Numbered from the stretch's first letter, positions 43,293 through 53,887 are shown. The stretch: DNA of 64,000 nt from Trueperella pyogenes (GCF_900460345.1 NZ_UHHW01000002.1:496001-560000); one strand, 5' to 3'. A program made the numbers and translations. The notes: generated by a model not told the origin, from the letters alone.

Positions 43293-43934
43293 ATGGCAGA
43301 CCTCAAGGTTGATGTTATTGATTTGACCGGCAAGAAGACCGGCGATGTGGAGCTCGATGCGGCCGTCTTCGGCCTTGAGCCCAACATTGCGCTGCTTCAC
43401 CAGGTCGTCACCGCCCAGCTCGCCGCTCGTCGCGCGGGTACCGCCAAGGCCAAGACCCGTGGCGAAGTCTCCGGTGGTGGTATCAAGCCGTGGCGCCAGA
43501 AGGGCACCGGCCGCGCCCGCCAGGGTTCGATCCGCGCACCGCACTGGACCGGCGGCGGCGTCGCACACGGTCCGGTTCCGCGCGACTACTCGCAGCGCAC
43601 CCCCAAGAAGATGATCGCTGCCGCACTGCGCCAGTCGCTTTCCGATCGCGCAGCCCACGGCCGCCTGCACATCGTCAAGGGTTTCGTCGAGGGCACCGTG
43701 CCGTCGACCAAGACCGCCCTCAAGCTCCTGCTCGATGTCACCGAAGGCCGCAAGAAGGCCCTCGTCGTCGTCGATCGCGCCGATGACGTGACAGTCCTCT
43801 CGCTGCGTAACGCCCAGGAAGCCCACCTGCTCTACTTCGACCAGCTCAATGCTTACGACGTGCTCGTCTCCGACGACGTCGTCTTCACCGAAGCTGCCTA
43901 CGAAGCATGGACCAAGAAGGAGGAGACGAAGTGA
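43293..43934 (+). CDS. rplD: 50S ribosomal protein L4
   Basis: A 213-aa L4. The tunnel-lining loop [19 protein letters not shown] is intact, with no change suggesting macrolide resistance. L4 can repress its own operon in some bacteria. The stop overlaps the rplW GTG (GTGA). Confidence 0.97.
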   Translation: MADLKVDVIDLTGKKTGDVELDAAVFGLEPNIALLHQVVTAQLAARRAGTAKAKTRGEVSGGGIKPWRQKGTGRARQGSIRAPHWTGGGVAHGPVPRDYSQRTPKKMIAAALRQSLSDRAAHGRLHIVKGFVEGTVPSTKTALKLLLDVTEGRKKALVVVDRADDVTVLSLRNAQEAHLLYFDQLNAYDVLVSDDVVFTEAAYEAWTKKEETK

Positions 43935-44242
43935 CTAACGCTGCGTTCCAGAACAAGGATCCTCGCGACGTCATCCTCGAGCCGGTAGCCTCCGAAAAGG
44001 CCGCACGTCTCGAAGACGAAGGCAAGTACACCTTCATCGTTGACCCGCGTGCCAACAAGACCGAGATCAAGATCGCTATCGAGAAGATCTTCGGAGTCAA
44101 GGTTGATTCGGTCAACACGATGAACCGTCAGGGTAAGGCTCGCCGCACCCGCAATGGCATTGGACGACGCAAGTCCACCAAGCGCGCCATTGTCACCCTG
44201 CGCGAGGGCACCATCGACATCTACGGCGATATCGTCGGCTAA
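43931..44242 (+). CDS. rplW: 50S ribosomal protein L23
   Basis: A 103-aa L23 starting at GTG ([13 protein letters not shown]), with AGGAGG upstream and overlapping the rplD stop. Contains [19 protein letters not shown] and the [16 protein letters not shown] extension. L23 is the docking site at the tunnel exit for trigger factor and SRP. A longer upstream frame was rejected. Confidence 0.96.
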   Translation: MTNAAFQNKDPRDVILEPVASEKAARLEDEGKYTFIVDPRANKTEIKIAIEKIFGVKVDSVNTMNRQGKARRTRNGIGRRKSTKRAIVTLREGTIDIYGDIVG

Positions 44243-44274
44243 TGCCGACGGGAAGTATTGAGGAATAAGAACTC

Positions 44275-45114
44275 ATGGGAATTCGCAAGTACAAGCCGAC
44301 GACCCCAGGTCGTCGCGGCTCGAGCGTTGCCGACTTCGTCGAGATCACCCGATCGACGCCGGAGAAGTCGTTGCTTCGCCCGCTGCCCAAGACCGGTGGC
44401 CGTAACAACCACGGCCGCATCACCACCCGTCATATCGGTGGTGGCCACAAGCGCCAATACCGCGTGATCGACTTCCGTCGTCACGACAAGGACGGCATCC
44501 CCGCCAAGGTTGCTCACATCGAGTACGACCCCAACCGCACGGCTCGCATTGCTCTGCTGCACTACGCAGACGGCGAGAAGCGCTACATCCTCGCCCCCGA
44601 GGGTGTCGCCCAGGGAACGGTTATCGAGAACGGACCCACGGCTGATATCAAGCCCGGTAATAACCTTCCGATCCGCAATATCCCGGTCGGTGCCGTGCTT
44701 CACGCAGTTGAGTTGCGTCCCGGCGGCGGCGCGAAGATCGCCCGCTCGGCTGGCGCTTCCGTCCAGCTCGTGGCTAAAGAAGGTAAGTACGCTCACCTTC
44801 GTCTGCCCTCCGGCGAAATTCGCCTGGTTGACGTGCGTTGCCGCGCCACCATCGGCGAAGTCGGCAACGCCGAGCAGTCGAATATCAACTGGGGTAAGGC
44901 CGGCCGTATGCGCTGGAAGGGCGTACGCCCGACCGTCCGCGGCGTCGTTATGAACCCATTCGACCACCCGCACGGTGGTGGCGAGGGCAAGACGTCCGGT
45001 GGACGTCACCCGGTCTCCCCGTGGGGCCAGAAGGAATCCCGCACCCGTCATCCGAACAAGCCCAGCGACAAGCTCATCGTGCGCCGTCGCAAGACCGGCA
45101 AGAAGTCTCGATAG
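44275..45114 (+). CDS. rplB: 50S ribosomal protein L2
   Basis: A 279-aa L2 beginning [18 protein letters not shown], with [18 protein letters not shown] and the essential [18 protein letters not shown] near the peptidyl transferase centre. Confidence 0.98.
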   Translation: MGIRKYKPTTPGRRGSSVADFVEITRSTPEKSLLRPLPKTGGRNNHGRITTRHIGGGHKRQYRVIDFRRHDKDGIPAKVAHIEYDPNRTARIALLHYADGEKRYILAPEGVAQGTVIENGPTADIKPGNNLPIRNIPVGAVLHAVELRPGGGAKIARSAGASVQLVAKEGKYAHLRLPSGEIRLVDVRCRATIGEVGNAEQSNINWGKAGRMRWKGVRPTVRGVVMNPFDHPHGGGEGKTSGGRHPVSPWGQKESRTRHPNKPSDKLIVRRRKTGKKSR

Positions 45115-45126
45115 GAGTAGTCAGCT

Positions 45127-45408
45127 ATGCCGCGTAGTTTGAAGAAGGGACCCTTCGTTGACGATCACCTTCAGAAGAAGGTTGACGAGCAGAACGAAAA
45201 GGGCACCCACAACGTCATTAAGACCTGGTCGCGTCGTTCGGTCATCACCCCGGACTTCCTCGGTCACACATTCGCAGTCCACGACGGCCGCAAGCATGTT
45301 CCGGTGTTCATCACCGAGTCCATGGTCGGCCACAAGCTCGGCGAGTTCGCTCCTACTCGTACCTTTAAGGGCCACGAGAAGGACGATCGCAAGGGCCGTC
45401 GCCGCTAA
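45127..45408 (+). CDS. rpsS: 30S ribosomal protein S19
   Basis: A 93-aa S19 ([23 protein letters not shown]-type core [14 protein letters not shown]). It binds 16S rRNA in the head together with S13. Spaced 12 nt after rplB. Confidence 0.97.
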   Translation: MPRSLKKGPFVDDHLQKKVDEQNEKGTHNVIKTWSRRSVITPDFLGHTFAVHDGRKHVPVFITESMVGHKLGEFAPTRTFKGHEKDDRKGRRR

Positions 45409-45426
45409 GGCAGGAGAGGCAGAATA

Positions 45427-45780
45427 ATGGAAGCAAAGGCACAGGCGCGCTTTGTTCGCGTCACGCCCCAGAAGGCACGTCGCGTGATCAACGAGATCCG
45501 TGGCATGAATGCAGCCAACGCCGTGGATATGCTCAAGTTCGCGCCACAGGCTGTCGCTCGCGACATTCTCAAGATCGTCTCGTCGGCCATCGCCAACGCT
45601 CGCTACGTCGCGGGCCAGAACGGCGAGAAGTTCGACGAGTCCGCGCTGGAGATCCGTGCAGCGTACGTCGATGAGGGTCCGACCATGAAGCGTATTCAGC
45701 CGCGCGCTCAGGGGCGTGCAAACCGCATCATGAAGCGCACGAGCCACATCACCGTCATCGTCGGAACCAAGGAGGCCTGA
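45427..45780 (+). CDS. rplV: 50S ribosomal protein L22
   Basis: A 117-aa L22 with [17 protein letters not shown] at the N-terminus and the tunnel hairpin [20 protein letters not shown] at the C-terminus. The macrolide-relevant loop looks normal. Confidence 0.97.
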   Translation: MEAKAQARFVRVTPQKARRVINEIRGMNAANAVDMLKFAPQAVARDILKIVSSAIANARYVAGQNGEKFDESALEIRAAYVDEGPTMKRIQPRAQGRANRIMKRTSHITVIVGTKEA

Positions 45781-45782
45781 GA

Positions 45783-46607
45783 ATGGGACAGAAAGTTAAT
45801 CCAGTAGGTTTCCGTCTGGGTATCACCACTGATCACCGCTCGAAGTGGTTCACGGATTCCAACGAGGCGGGCAAGACCTATGCCGACTACCTCGGCGAGG
45901 ACATCAACATTCGTAAGATGATCGAGAAGAACCTCGAGCGCGCTGGTGTCTCGCGCGTGAATATCGAGCGCCGCAACGAGCGCGTCGTCATCGACATTCA
46001 CACGGCTCGCCCGGGTATCGTCATCGGACGCCGTGGCGCCGAGGCCGATCGTCTGCGCCAGGATCTCGAGAAGCTAACCGGTAAGGCCGTTCAGCTCAAC
46101 ATTCTTGAGGTCAAGAACCCCGAAGCTGACGCGCAGCTCGTTGCACAAGGCATCGCCGAGCAGCTCGCTTCGCGCGTATCTTTCCGCCGTGCTATGCGCA
46201 AGGGCATTCAGTCCGCACAGCGCGCTGGCGCAAAGGGCATCCGTGTGCAGTGCTCGGGCCGTCTCGGCGGCGCCGAAATGTCGCGCTCGGAGTTCTACCG
46301 CGAGGGTCGCGTGCCGTTGCACACCCTGCGCGCCAACATTGACTACGGCTTCTATGAGGCCCGCACCACCTTCGGACGCATCGGCGTGAAGGTATGGATC
46401 TACCGTGGCGACGTCACCGACGCCGAGTACTACCGTTCGCTGACTGAGGCTCCGCGTGGTCGCGGTGGCCGTGGCGGCGAGCGCCGTGGTCGCGGTGGCC
46501 GTGGCGGCGAGCGCCGTGGTCGTCAGAACCAGGCCGATCAGGCCACCACCGAGGCACCCGCTGCTGAAGCAGTTGAGGTTCCCGCTACCCAGGAAACGGA
46601 GGCCTGA
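45783..46607 (+). CDS. rpsC: 30S ribosomal protein S3
   Basis: A 274-aa S3. The KH domain ([20 protein letters not shown]) and C-terminal domain ([20 protein letters not shown]) are standard. The tail is extended with two exact copies of a 10-residue Gly/Arg unit ([10 protein letters not shown]) encoded by a 30-bp tandem repeat (46455-46514), then an acidic Ala/Glu/Thr end. Confidence 0.96.
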   Translation: MGQKVNPVGFRLGITTDHRSKWFTDSNEAGKTYADYLGEDINIRKMIEKNLERAGVSRVNIERRNERVVIDIHTARPGIVIGRRGAEADRLRQDLEKLTGKAVQLNILEVKNPEADAQLVAQGIAEQLASRVSFRRAMRKGIQSAQRAGAKGIRVQCSGRLGGAEMSRSEFYREGRVPLHTLRANIDYGFYEARTTFGRIGVKVWIYRGDVTDAEYYRSLTEAPRGRGGRGGERRGRGGRGGERRGRQNQADQATTEAPAAEAVEVPATQETEA

Positions 46608-46612
46608 GTTAT

Positions 46613-47029
46613 ATGCTCATTCCCCGCCGAACGAAGCATCGCAAGCAGCACCGCCCGGATCGCCATGGCATGTCCAAGGGCGGAAATACTCTGGCTTTCG
46701 GTGAGTACGGCATTCAGGCTCTCGAGCCGGCCTACGTTACTAACCGCCAGATCGAGGCAGCTCGTATCGCTATGACCCGTCACGTTAAGCGTGGTGGTAA
46801 GGTCTGGATCAACATTTTCCCAGATCGCCCGCTCACGAAGAAGCCCGCGGAAACCCGAATGGGATCCGGTAAGGGCTCGGTCGAATGGTGGGTTGCCAAC
46901 GTCAAGCCCGGTCGTGTTCTTTTCGAACTCGCCGGTGTCGACGAGCAGCTTGCGCGAGAGGCAATGTCTCGTGCGCAGCATAAGCTCCCCATGAAGACTC
47001 GTTTTATTACCCGTGAGGATGGTGAATAA
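46613..47029 (+). CDS. rplP: 50S ribosomal protein L16
   Basis: A 138-aa L16 ([20 protein letters not shown]), containing [20 protein letters not shown] and [14 protein letters not shown]. It organises the A-site tRNA elbow. The stop overlaps the rpmC ATG. Confidence 0.97.
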   Translation: MLIPRRTKHRKQHRPDRHGMSKGGNTLAFGEYGIQALEPAYVTNRQIEAARIAMTRHVKRGGKVWINIFPDRPLTKKPAETRMGSGKGSVEWWVANVKPGRVLFELAGVDEQLAREAMSRAQHKLPMKTRFITREDGE

Positions 47030-47262
47030 TGGCTAAGGGCATTACCACTGAAGAGCTCGATCAGCTAAGCGATGTTGAGCTCGCCGAGCGCCTGGCAGAG
47101 GCGAAGGCTGAATTGTTTAACCTTCGTTTTTCAGCTGTGACCCATCGCCTTGAGGACTCGGGACGTCTGAAGGAGGTGCGCCGCAACATTGCACGCATCT
47201 ACACAGTAGCCCGCGAGCGTGAGCTCGGAATCCGCACCGCCCCGACGGCCAAGAAGAAGTAG
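47029..47262 (+). CDS. rpmC: 50S ribosomal protein L29
   Basis: A 77-aa L29, two helices, with [20 protein letters not shown] and [15 protein letters not shown]. It sits at the tunnel exit beside L23. ATG overlaps the rplP stop. Confidence 0.96.
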   Translation: MAKGITTEELDQLSDVELAERLAEAKAELFNLRFSAVTHRLEDSGRLKEVRRNIARIYTVARERELGIRTAPTAKKK

Positions 47263-47272
47263 AGGATCCGCG

Positions 47273-47554
47273 ATGAGCGAGCAGGAAAAGACTGAGAACA
47301 CACAGCGTAATTACCGCAAGGTACGTACCGGCTACGTTGTTTCTGACAAGATGGATAAGACCGTTGTGGTCGAGGTCGAGGATCGTCGTAAGCACCCGCT
47401 TTACGGCAAGGTCATGACCCGTTCCAAGCGCATCAAGGCTCATGATGAGACCAACGAGGTTCGCGAAGGCGATCTCGTGCGCATCATGGAAACTCGGCCG
47501 TTGTCTGCGACCAAGCACTTCCGTGTGGTCGAGGTCATCGAGAAGGCCAAGTAA
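47273..47554 (+). CDS. rpsQ: 30S ribosomal protein S17
   Basis: A 93-aa S17 with a charged N-terminal extension, then [20 protein letters not shown] and [21 protein letters not shown] 47273 is 10 nt after the rpmC stop; an in-frame start inside rpmC was rejected because it encodes non-S17 sequence. Confidence 0.95.
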   Translation: MSEQEKTENTQRNYRKVRTGYVVSDKMDKTVVVEVEDRRKHPLYGKVMTRSKRIKAHDETNEVREGDLVRIMETRPLSATKHFRVVEVIEKAK

Positions 47555-47639
47555 TCTCAGGTATCTTAGATACCGGACAACCCATCAGTTCGGCAAGGCT
47601 CATGTATTGAGAACCGGCACGACGACAGGAGATAAGTAA

Positions 47640-48008
47640 ATGATCCAGCAGGAGACGCGACTTAAGATCGCCGACAACACTGGTGCGAAGGAGATCCTTT
47701 GCATTCACGTGCTCGGCGGTTCTGGTCGGCGCTACGCCGGAATTGGCGACGTCATCGTCGCCGCCGTCAAGGACGCTATTCCTGGCGGCAATGTTAAGAA
47801 GGGTGACGTGGTCAAGGCCGTCGTCGTCCGTACGAAGAAGAGCACGCGCCGTGCAGACGGCTCGTACATCAAGTTCGATGAGAACGCAGCTGTCATTCTC
47901 AAGAATGACACCGAACCGCGTGGCACCCGTATCTTCGGCCCCGTGGCTCGTGAGCTTCGCGACAAGCAGTTCATGCGCATCGTATCGCTCGCACCGGAGG
48001 TGATCTAA
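47640..48008 (+). CDS. rplN: 50S ribosomal protein L14
   Basis: A 122-aa L14 ([20 protein letters not shown], with [20 protein letters not shown]). It forms an intersubunit bridge and is the binding site of RsfS. GGAGATAA precedes the ATG. An 85-nt gap follows rpsQ, larger than elsewhere in the operon. Confidence 0.97.
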   Translation: MIQQETRLKIADNTGAKEILCIHVLGGSGRRYAGIGDVIVAAVKDAIPGGNVKKGDVVKAVVVRTKKSTRRADGSYIKFDENAAVILKNDTEPRGTRIFGPVARELRDKQFMRIVSLAPEVI

Positions 48009-48009
48009 C

Positions 48010-48348
48010 ATGGCGAAGATCAAGAAGGGTGACCTCGTTCAGGTTATTGCAGGCCGCGATAAGGGAATGCAGGGACGTATTCTCGAGGTCAAGGGCGATC
48101 GCGTTATCGTCGAAGGTGTCCAGCGTGTCAAGAAGCACACCCGCGTCAGTCGTACCGATCGTGGTGCCGTCACTGGTGGCATCGAGACGGTCGAGGCGCC
48201 TATTCACATTTCAAACGTGATGCTTGTTGGCCCAGACAAGAAGCCGATCCGCGTGGGATTCCGCGAGGTTGAGGTGGAGCGTAACGGCCGCAAGAAGATC
48301 ATGCGTGAGCGTATCGGGCGCCGAGCGGGAAAGGAGATCGAGCTGTGA
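48010..48348 (+). CDS. rplX: 50S ribosomal protein L24
   Basis: A 112-aa L24 with the KOW motif [20 protein letters not shown] and [20 protein letters not shown]. It starts assembly of the 50S subunit. Stop overlaps the rplE GTG. Confidence 0.97.
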   Translation: MAKIKKGDLVQVIAGRDKGMQGRILEVKGDRVIVEGVQRVKKHTRVSRTDRGAVTGGIETVEAPIHISNVMLVGPDKKPIRVGFREVEVERNGRKKIMRERIGRRAGKEIEL

Positions 48349-48893
48349 CTCAGCCTCGTCTGAAGACTAAGTACCGCGAAGAGATCCTTCCGGCACTCCA
48401 GAAAGAGTTCAACCACACCAACGTCAATAACGTGGGTGGGCTGGCCAAGATTGTCGTCAACATGGGCGTTGGAGAAGCTGCTCGCGACTCCAAGATCCTC
48501 GAGGGCGCGATCGCCGATATCACCGCGATCACCGGCCAAAAGCCGCAGGTCACGAAGGCACGCAAGTCCATCGCTCAGTTCAAGCTGCGTGAAGGCCAGG
48601 CCATCGGGTGCCACGTCACCCTGCGTGGCGACCGCATGTGGGAGTTTCTCGATCGCCTCTTGTCGACCGCGCTGCCACGCATCCGCGACTTCCGTGGACT
48701 TTCGCCCAAGCAGTTCGACGGCAACGGCAACTACACGTTTGGCCTGACCGAGCAGACGGTGTTCCACGAGATCGACATGGACAAGATTGATCGCGTCCGC
48801 GGCATGGATATCACCTTTGTCACCACCGCGACGACCGACGACGAGGGTCGCGCTCTGCTGCGTCACCTCGGCTTCCCGTTCAAGGAGGACTAA
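48345..48893 (+). CDS. rplE: 50S ribosomal protein L5
   Basis: A 182-aa L5 binding 5S rRNA, with [20 protein letters not shown] and [23 protein letters not shown] start inside the rplX stop overlap. Its last base overlaps the rpsN ATG. Confidence 0.97.
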   Translation: MTQPRLKTKYREEILPALQKEFNHTNVNNVGGLAKIVVNMGVGEAARDSKILEGAIADITAITGQKPQVTKARKSIAQFKLREGQAIGCHVTLRGDRMWEFLDRLLSTALPRIRDFRGLSPKQFDGNGNYTFGLTEQTVFHEIDMDKIDRVRGMDITFVTTATTDDEGRALLRHLGFPFKED

Positions 48894-49078
48894 TGGCAAA
48901 GACTGCTCTGAAGCAAAAGGCGGCTCGGAAGCCCAAGTATGCTGTTCGCGCATACACGCGTTGTCAGCGTTGCGGCCGTCCGCACTCCGTCTACCGTAAG
49001 TTCGGCCTGTGCCGAGTCTGCGTTCGCGAGATGGCCCTGGCGGGCGAGCTCCCGGGCGTAAAGAAGGCAAGCTGGTAA
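48893..49078 (+). CDS. rpsN: 30S ribosomal protein S14, zinc-binding type
   Basis: A 61-aa S14 of the short zinc form (rpsZ): [21 protein letters not shown] provides CxxC-x12-CxxC. Short zinc S14 is usual in Gram-positive lineages. The paralogous zinc-free form is not in this window. Confidence 0.96.
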   Translation: MAKTALKQKAARKPKYAVRAYTRCQRCGRPHSVYRKFGLCRVCVREMALAGELPGVKKASW

Positions 49079-49130
49079 GAAACTACGTCGCAGGTCTTCG
49101 GAAACCACGACGAGGAAGGGCTGTGGCCCG

Positions 49131-49529
49131 ATGTCTATGACAGACCCTATTGCAGATATGCTCACGCGTCTGCGCAACGCCAACTCGGCGTACCACGAGA
49201 CGGTCGATATGCCGTACTCGAAGATGAAGGCTTCGATTGCCGACATCCTCAAGCGTGAGGGATACATTGACGGTTACACCGTTGAGAACGCAAAAGTGGG
49301 CAAGACGCTCACTTTGACTCTGAAGTACGGCGCAAACCGTGAGCGCGCGCTCGCCGGTCTACGCCGCATTTCCAAGCCGGGACTTCGCGTATACGCCAAG
49401 TCCACCAACCTCCCTCAGGTTCTCGGCGGCCTGGGCGTGGCTATTCTCTCCACGTCCTCCGGTCTGCTCACCGACCGTGAGGCCAAGGACAAGGGCGTAG
49501 GTGGGGAAGTCCTCGCCTACATCTGGTAG
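49131..49529 (+). CDS. rpsH: 30S ribosomal protein S8
   Basis: A 132-aa S8 ([20 protein letters not shown], with the C-terminal [20 protein letters not shown]). S8 is a core 16S rRNA binder and spc-operon repressor in Escherichia coli. An ATG two codons later is also possible. Confidence 0.97.
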   Translation: MSMTDPIADMLTRLRNANSAYHETVDMPYSKMKASIADILKREGYIDGYTVENAKVGKTLTLTLKYGANRERALAGLRRISKPGLRVYAKSTNLPQVLGGLGVAILSTSSGLLTDREAKDKGVGGEVLAYIW

Positions 49530-49543
49530 AAGGAAGGGCTGCA

Positions 49544-50080
49544 ATGTCACGTATTGGTAAGCTCCCGATTTCTATCCCCGGCGGCGTTGACGTCACGATC
49601 GATGGAAACATGGTTAAGGTCAAGGGGCCGAAAGGCGAACTTTCGCTTCCCGTTGCCGCACCGATCGAGGTCAAGGTTGAAGACGGCCAGGTTGTCGTTT
49701 CTCGTCCCAATGACGAGCGCGAATCGCGTTCACTTCACGGTTTGACCCGTACCCTTATCGCCAACAACATCGTTGGCGTGACAGAGGGTTACAAGAAAGA
49801 CCTAGAGATTCACGGCACGGGTTATCGTGTGGTTGCCAAGGGAACGGATCTTGAGTTTTCCTTGGGCTACTCACACACAATCCTGATCAAGGCAACACAG
49901 GACGTTTCCTTCGAGGTTGCTGGCCCGACCAAGTTCTCGGTTGTCGGCATTGACAAGCAGAAGGTCGGCGAAATGGCTGCGTCAATTCGCAAGCTTCGTA
50001 AGCCCGAGCCGTATAAGGGCAAGGGTATTCGATACGCAGGCGAGCAGGTGCGTCGCAAGGCAGGAAAGGCTGGTAAGTAA
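49544..50080 (+). CDS. rplF: 50S ribosomal protein L6
   Basis: A 178-aa L6 ([20 protein letters not shown], with [10 protein letters not shown] and the C-terminal [20 protein letters not shown]). It sits near the factor-binding site. Stop overlaps the rplR ATG. Confidence 0.97.
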   Translation: MSRIGKLPISIPGGVDVTIDGNMVKVKGPKGELSLPVAAPIEVKVEDGQVVVSRPNDERESRSLHGLTRTLIANNIVGVTEGYKKDLEIHGTGYRVVAKGTDLEFSLGYSHTILIKATQDVSFEVAGPTKFSVVGIDKQKVGEMAASIRKLRKPEPYKGKGIRYAGEQVRRKAGKAGK

Positions 50081-50436
50081 TGACTACTCACAAGTTCGCT
50101 GCGCGCAAGCGCCGCCACCAGCGTCTTCGCAAGCGCGTTATTGGCTCCGCCGAGCGTCCTCGTCTGGCTGTTTCGCGTTCGAACCGTCACATGATCGCTC
50201 AGATCATCGACGACGCCGAAGGCAAGACTCTGGCATACGCCTCCACTCTCGAAGCCGACTTCCCGTCGGATACTGAGGGCAAGGTCGGCGCCGCCCGCAT
50301 CGTGGGTGAGCGCATTGGTAAGCGCGCGATGGACGCCGGCATCACCGCCGTCGTCTTCGATCGCGGTGGAAACAAGTATCACGGTCGCGTGGCCGCGGTT
50401 GCCGAAGGCGCCCGCGAAGCCGGCCTGAACCTGTGA
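50080..50436 (+). CDS. rplR: 50S ribosomal protein L18
   Basis: A 118-aa L18 that binds 5S rRNA, with [20 protein letters not shown] and [23 protein letters not shown] overlaps the rplF stop. Confidence 0.97.
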   Translation: MTTHKFAARKRRHQRLRKRVIGSAERPRLAVSRSNRHMIAQIIDDAEGKTLAYASTLEADFPSDTEGKVGAARIVGERIGKRAMDAGITAVVFDRGGNKYHGRVAAVAEGAREAGLNL

Positions 50437-50458
50437 TCTGGAACGAGAGGATATAGAC

Positions 50459-51151
50459 ATGGCTGCAGAGCAGCGTGGACGCCGCTCCGAAGGGGACCGC
50501 GAAGAGCGCGGTAACAACCGAGAGCGTCGCAATGAGCGTCGTACCGATCGTCGCGCAGATGACAGGAACACCTACGTCGAGCGCGTCGTCACCATCAACC
50601 GTGTTGCTAAGACCGTCAAGGGTGGTCGCCGCATGTCCTTCACCGCGCTCGTGGTGGTAGGCGACGGCAACGGCACCGTCGGTGTGGGCTACGGCAAGGC
50701 TAAGGAAGTCCCCGCGGCAATCGCCAAGGGCACCGAGAAGGCGAAGAAGAACTTCTTCAAGATTCCGCGAATTGGCACCACCATTCCGCACGTCGTGCAG
50801 GGTGAGGACGCCGCCGGCGTCGTCCTCCTGCGTCCAGCTTCCGCTGGTACCGGCGTTATCGCGGGCGGTGCGGTTCGCGCCGTCATGGAGGCCGCCGGCG
50901 TCCATGACATCCTCTCGAAGTCTCTTGGCTCGTCCAACGTGATTAACATCGTCCATGCAACCGTCGCGGCGCTCAAGAAGCTTGAGCAGCCGGAGGCAGT
51001 GGCAGCACGCCGCGGCCTGCCGGTCGATCGAGTTGCTCCGGCCGCGATGCTCCGCGCTCGTGCTGAGTACGAGGCCAAGGAACGCGAGGACGCCGAGCTC
51101 GAAGCTAAGCGCGAAGAGAACGAGGCCGCCGCCGCAGGAGTTGGTGCATAA
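50459..51151 (+). CDS. rpsE: 30S ribosomal protein S5
   Basis: A 230-aa S5, longer than the E. coli protein because of a basic/acidic N-terminal extension (about 40 residues, rich in Arg/Glu/Asn) and an acidic helical C-terminal tail. The core has [20 protein letters not shown] and [17 protein letters not shown]. Terminal extensions of S5 are common in actinobacteria. Stop overlaps the rpmD ATG. Confidence 0.96.
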   Translation: MAAEQRGRRSEGDREERGNNRERRNERRTDRRADDRNTYVERVVTINRVAKTVKGGRRMSFTALVVVGDGNGTVGVGYGKAKEVPAAIAKGTEKAKKNFFKIPRIGTTIPHVVQGEDAAGVVLLRPASAGTGVIAGGAVRAVMEAAGVHDILSKSLGSSNVINIVHATVAALKKLEQPEAVAARRGLPVDRVAPAAMLRARAEYEAKEREDAELEAKREENEAAAAGVGA

Positions 51152-51327
51152 TGCTGAAGATTACGCAGAAGAAGGGCCTTGTTGGGGCCACGCAGACCCA
51201 GAAGGCAACCATTGCCTCCCTTGGCCTGCATAAGATTCACCAGTCGGTGACCCATCAGGATAATGCCGCCATCCGCGGCCAGATCCGCAAGGTTGCTCAC
51301 TTGGTGGAAGTGGAGGAGGTCAAGTAA
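51151..51327 (+). CDS. rpmD: 50S ribosomal protein L30
   Basis: A 58-aa L30: [19 protein letters not shown], then [20 protein letters not shown]. Its ATG overlaps the rpsE stop and its stop overlaps the rplO ATG. Standard for the spc operon. Confidence 0.96.
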   Translation: MLKITQKKGLVGATQTQKATIASLGLHKIHQSVTHQDNAAIRGQIRKVAHLVEVEEVK

Positions 51328-51794
51328 TGGCTGATTCGACGACCAAGTCTTCGCCTTTGAAGATCCATGACTTGCGCCCGGCACCGGGCTCGAACAAGCC
51401 CAAGATCCGTGCGGGTCGCGGTGAAGGCGGCAAGCGTGGCAAGACCGCAGGACGCGGTACCAAGGGCACTCGCGCCCGTAACACGGTTCGTCCGGGCTTC
51501 GAGGGTGGTCAGATGCCGCTTCACATGCGTCTGCCCAAGCTTCGTGGCTTCAAGAACCCGGCCAAGGTCTACTTCCAGGTCGTGAACCTTGACGCTCTGA
51601 ACGAGCTGTTCCCGCAGGGCGGCGACGTCACTGTGGAAGCGCTTGTCGAGAAGGGTGCTGTTCGCAAGAACCGCCCTGTCAAGATTCTCGGTACTGGAGA
51701 GATCACCGTTAAGGTCAACGCGGTTGTTGACGCCTGGTCTTCCTCCGCCAAGGAGAAGATTGAGGCTGCTGGCGGCTCGCTGTCCGCTCGGTAA
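51327..51794 (+). CDS. rplO: 50S ribosomal protein L15
   Basis: A 155-aa L15 with the glycine-rich N-terminus ([20 protein letters not shown]) and a globular C-terminal domain. It is the last gene before a terminator; in most bacteria secY follows directly, but here about 800 bp intervene. Confidence 0.97.
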   Translation: MADSTTKSSPLKIHDLRPAPGSNKPKIRAGRGEGGKRGKTAGRGTKGTRARNTVRPGFEGGQMPLHMRLPKLRGFKNPAKVYFQVVNLDALNELFPQGGDVTVEALVEKGAVRKNRPVKILGTGEITVKVNAVVDAWSSSAKEKIEAAGGSLSAR

Positions 51795-51824
51795 AATATC
51801 TGAACTGGGCTATAAGGCCCTGTG

Positions 51825-51866
51825 AATAATGGGAGCAGATCCGGCACTGGATCTGCTCCCATTATT
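51825..51866 (+). terminator. Terminator after rplO
   Basis: An 18-bp perfect stem, 51825-51842 with 51849-51866, loop GGCACT. The inner part GGGAGCAGATC is shared with the rpoC terminator. The A/T-rich outer arm gives ATTATT on the 3' side but no long T-run. Confidence 0.9.
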
Positions 51867-52030
51867 ATGCTCGTTTACGCTGTTCTGTCGCTGAGAAACT
51901 GGCGACATTGACCCCGCGTCCATCGCGGGTTTATGCACAAGAGCCGCTGTGGACTGAGCGTCAAAAGCGTTGCTTATGCGGCGCTGTTTGCCGTAGCGTG
52001 TGGGGAACTCTACCGGCGCTCGCGGTGCAT

Positions 52031-52302
52031 GTCGCCGGCGCTGCAGTATAGTGCTTGCCGCTGTAGTAATCTGCAGCTTTTTACTGCAGCGCCAAGCAGC
52101 TTAATGCGGTTTCGGCAGAACCGCCAAGGGCCACCGGGCGCTTGGCCGGCTGGCAGCGTGCTCGACCCACCCAGGCGCCCGACACAAAACATGAATATAG
52201 CCTCCACCAGGCCCGTATATGAATCGGTGGCCGGTATGTTCAAAAGAACTGTCGACAGGCTCTTGCCAGGTAGGCCAAAATCTCAAAAGAACTGTCGGTG
52301 GG
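52031..52302. repeat. Dispersed repeat, copy 3 (most complete)
   Basis: The first part folds: GGCGCTGCAGTA (52037-52048) pairs with TACTGCAGCGCC (52082-52093), with an inner GCTG/CAGC stem. It matches copy 1 at 10602-10682. The second part, from GACACAAAACATGAATAT (52181), matches copy 2 at 32513 and carries two sub-repeats, TTCAAAAGAACTGTCGA (52239-52255) and CTCAAAAGAACTGTCGG (52282-52298). It links the other two copies into one family. Confidence 0.72.
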
Positions 52303-52482
52303 GCAAGCGAATGCCGGCTTGCCGACGCGCGCCCTTGTCGGCACCCGATCCTGCCGACGCCGAGTCTCCGCGGTCACAGAACAACCATATGGATTCTCCA
52401 GGTCAACGAGGTCCGGGCGAGCTTCACCGCGATTTGTGGCACATACTCATTATCTGGTTCTCAGAATTGGGCATTGAGCGGG

Positions 52483-52488
52483 TATAGT
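52483..52488 (+). promoter_or_regulatory. Candidate -10 element for secY
   Basis: TATAGT about 110 nt before the secY start. No good -35 hexamer lies 16-18 nt upstream (TTCTCA at 52458 is 19 nt away), so the call is weak. Confidence 0.35.
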
Positions 52489-52600
52489 GGGACGGTGTCT
52501 ATTCTGACATCGGCTTGGTTTGCATGCGCAAATCAATGATGAGTTCGGAAGATTCCGAACACCGCGCGACGGCCCCTGGGTCGGCATATGGAGGACTGTT

Positions 52601-53887
52601 TTGTTCAAAGCATTGGTATCGGCATTCCGCACTCCGGATTTGAGGCGCAAGCTTCTCTTCACCATGATGATCATGGCGATTTATCGGCTCGGCACGTATA
52701 TGCCTGCTCCGTTCGTATCTTATTCGAACGTCAAGCAATGTTTGGCTGAGCAAGGCACAGCAGATCTGCTGACGATGATGAATATGTTCTCAGGTGGCGG
52801 CCTGCTCCAGCTGTCTGTTTTCGCGCTGGGCATCATGCCTTACATTACGGCCTCCATCATTGTTCAGCTGATGCGCGTGGTGATCCCCAGGTTTGAAGAG
52901 CTTCACAAGGAAGGCCAGACCGGCCAAGCAAAGCTGACCGAGTACACCCGCTATCTCACAATTTTCTTGGCGATCCTCCAGGCCTCGGTGATGGTGTCGG
53001 TTGCAAACTCCTCCTTCTTCCAGATGTGCACGGTCGATCCGATTCCGAACCCGTCGCCTGGAAAGTACCTGCTGACCATCTTGGCCGTGACTGCCGGTAC
53101 AGGTCTGGTGATGTGGCTTGGCGAACAGATCACCGAGCGCGGAGTGGGTAACGGCATGTCCCTCCTCATCTTCACAGGTATCGCCGCGTCGTTCCCGACT
53201 ATGCTCACGAACGTTTACCGTTCCGACGGCGGCCTGTCCCGTCTGTTCATCGTCCTGGCTATGTTTTTGGCCATCACGCTCGTGGTCGTGTTCGTTGAGC
53301 AGTCCCAGCGTCGTATTCCCGTCCAGTACGCCAAGCGCGTGGTCGGCCGTCGTACCTATGGCGGTACCTCTACTTACATTCCGATCAAGATCAATATGGC
53401 GAACGTGATCCCCGTGATCTTCGCATCGTCTATCTTGGCTCTTCCGCAAATGGTGGCGGGCTTCGGCGATCGTAATTCTGCCTGGGTGCAGTGGGTACAC
53501 AATAACTTCAGCAATGGCTCGGTGTGGTACCTGACCACCTACGCGGTGCTCATTGTCTTCTTTGCCTTCTTCTACACGTCGATCACCTTCAACCCGGAGG
53601 AGATCGCGGACAATATGAAGCGTTATGGCGGCTTCGTGCCAGGTATTCGTGCCGGTCAGCCGACTGCCGACTACCTGCGCTACGTCATTAACCGGATTAA
53701 TTGGGTTGGTGCCCTCTACCTGGCCATCATCGCCATGATCCCGCAGGTTGTATTCAACGCTATGGGTATTCATTCCCTATCCTTCGGCGGAACGTCGATT
53801 ATCATTTTGGTAGGCGTCGGCCTCCAGACTGTCAAGGATATCGACGCTCAACTCCAGCAGCGTCACTATGAAGGATTCCTCCGATGA
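52601..53887 (+). CDS. secY: Preprotein translocase subunit SecY
   Basis: A 428-aa ten-helix channel protein. It opens LFKALVSAFRTPDLRRKLLF and has the SecY signatures GLLQLSVFALGIMPYITASI and ITERGVGNGMSLLIFTGI, with cytoplasmic loop YAKRVVGRRTYGGTSTYIP. TTG 52601 is chosen for its TGGAGG ribosome site and because SecY proteins start just before AFRTPDLRRK. A start 27 codons upstream was rejected. The stop overlaps the adk ATG. Confidence 0.96.
   Translation: MFKALVSAFRTPDLRRKLLFTMMIMAIYRLGTYMPAPFVSYSNVKQCLAEQGTADLLTMMNMFSGGGLLQLSVFALGIMPYITASIIVQLMRVVIPRFEELHKEGQTGQAKLTEYTRYLTIFLAILQASVMVSVANSSFFQMCTVDPIPNPSPGKYLLTILAVTAGTGLVMWLGEQITERGVGNGMSLLIFTGIAASFPTMLTNVYRSDGGLSRLFIVLAMFLAITLVVVFVEQSQRRIPVQYAKRVVGRRTYGGTSTYIPIKINMANVIPVIFASSILALPQMVAGFGDRNSAWVQWVHNNFSNGSVWYLTTYAVLIVFFAFFYTSITFNPEEIADNMKRYGGFVPGIRAGQPTADYLRYVINRINWVGALYLAIIAMIPQVVFNAMGIHSLSFGGTSIIILVGVGLQTVKDIDAQLQQRHYEGFLR

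Larger units (their letters stand above)
51867..52600 (+). other. Repeat-filled gap between rplO and secY
   Basis: About 730 bp without a convincing gene, holding the dispersed repeat (52031-52302) and a promoter-like TATAGT at 52483-52488. Frames that cross it have no ribosome sites and overlap the repeat. secY must be transcribed from a promoter inside this gap, because the rplO terminator is strong. Confidence 0.7.

Noticed and set aside
52160..52539. Possible protein-coding frames across the rplO-secY repeat region
   Set aside because: Frames run through the dispersed repeat and hairpins, lack ribosome sites and differ between repeat copies in ways that do not preserve a reading frame.
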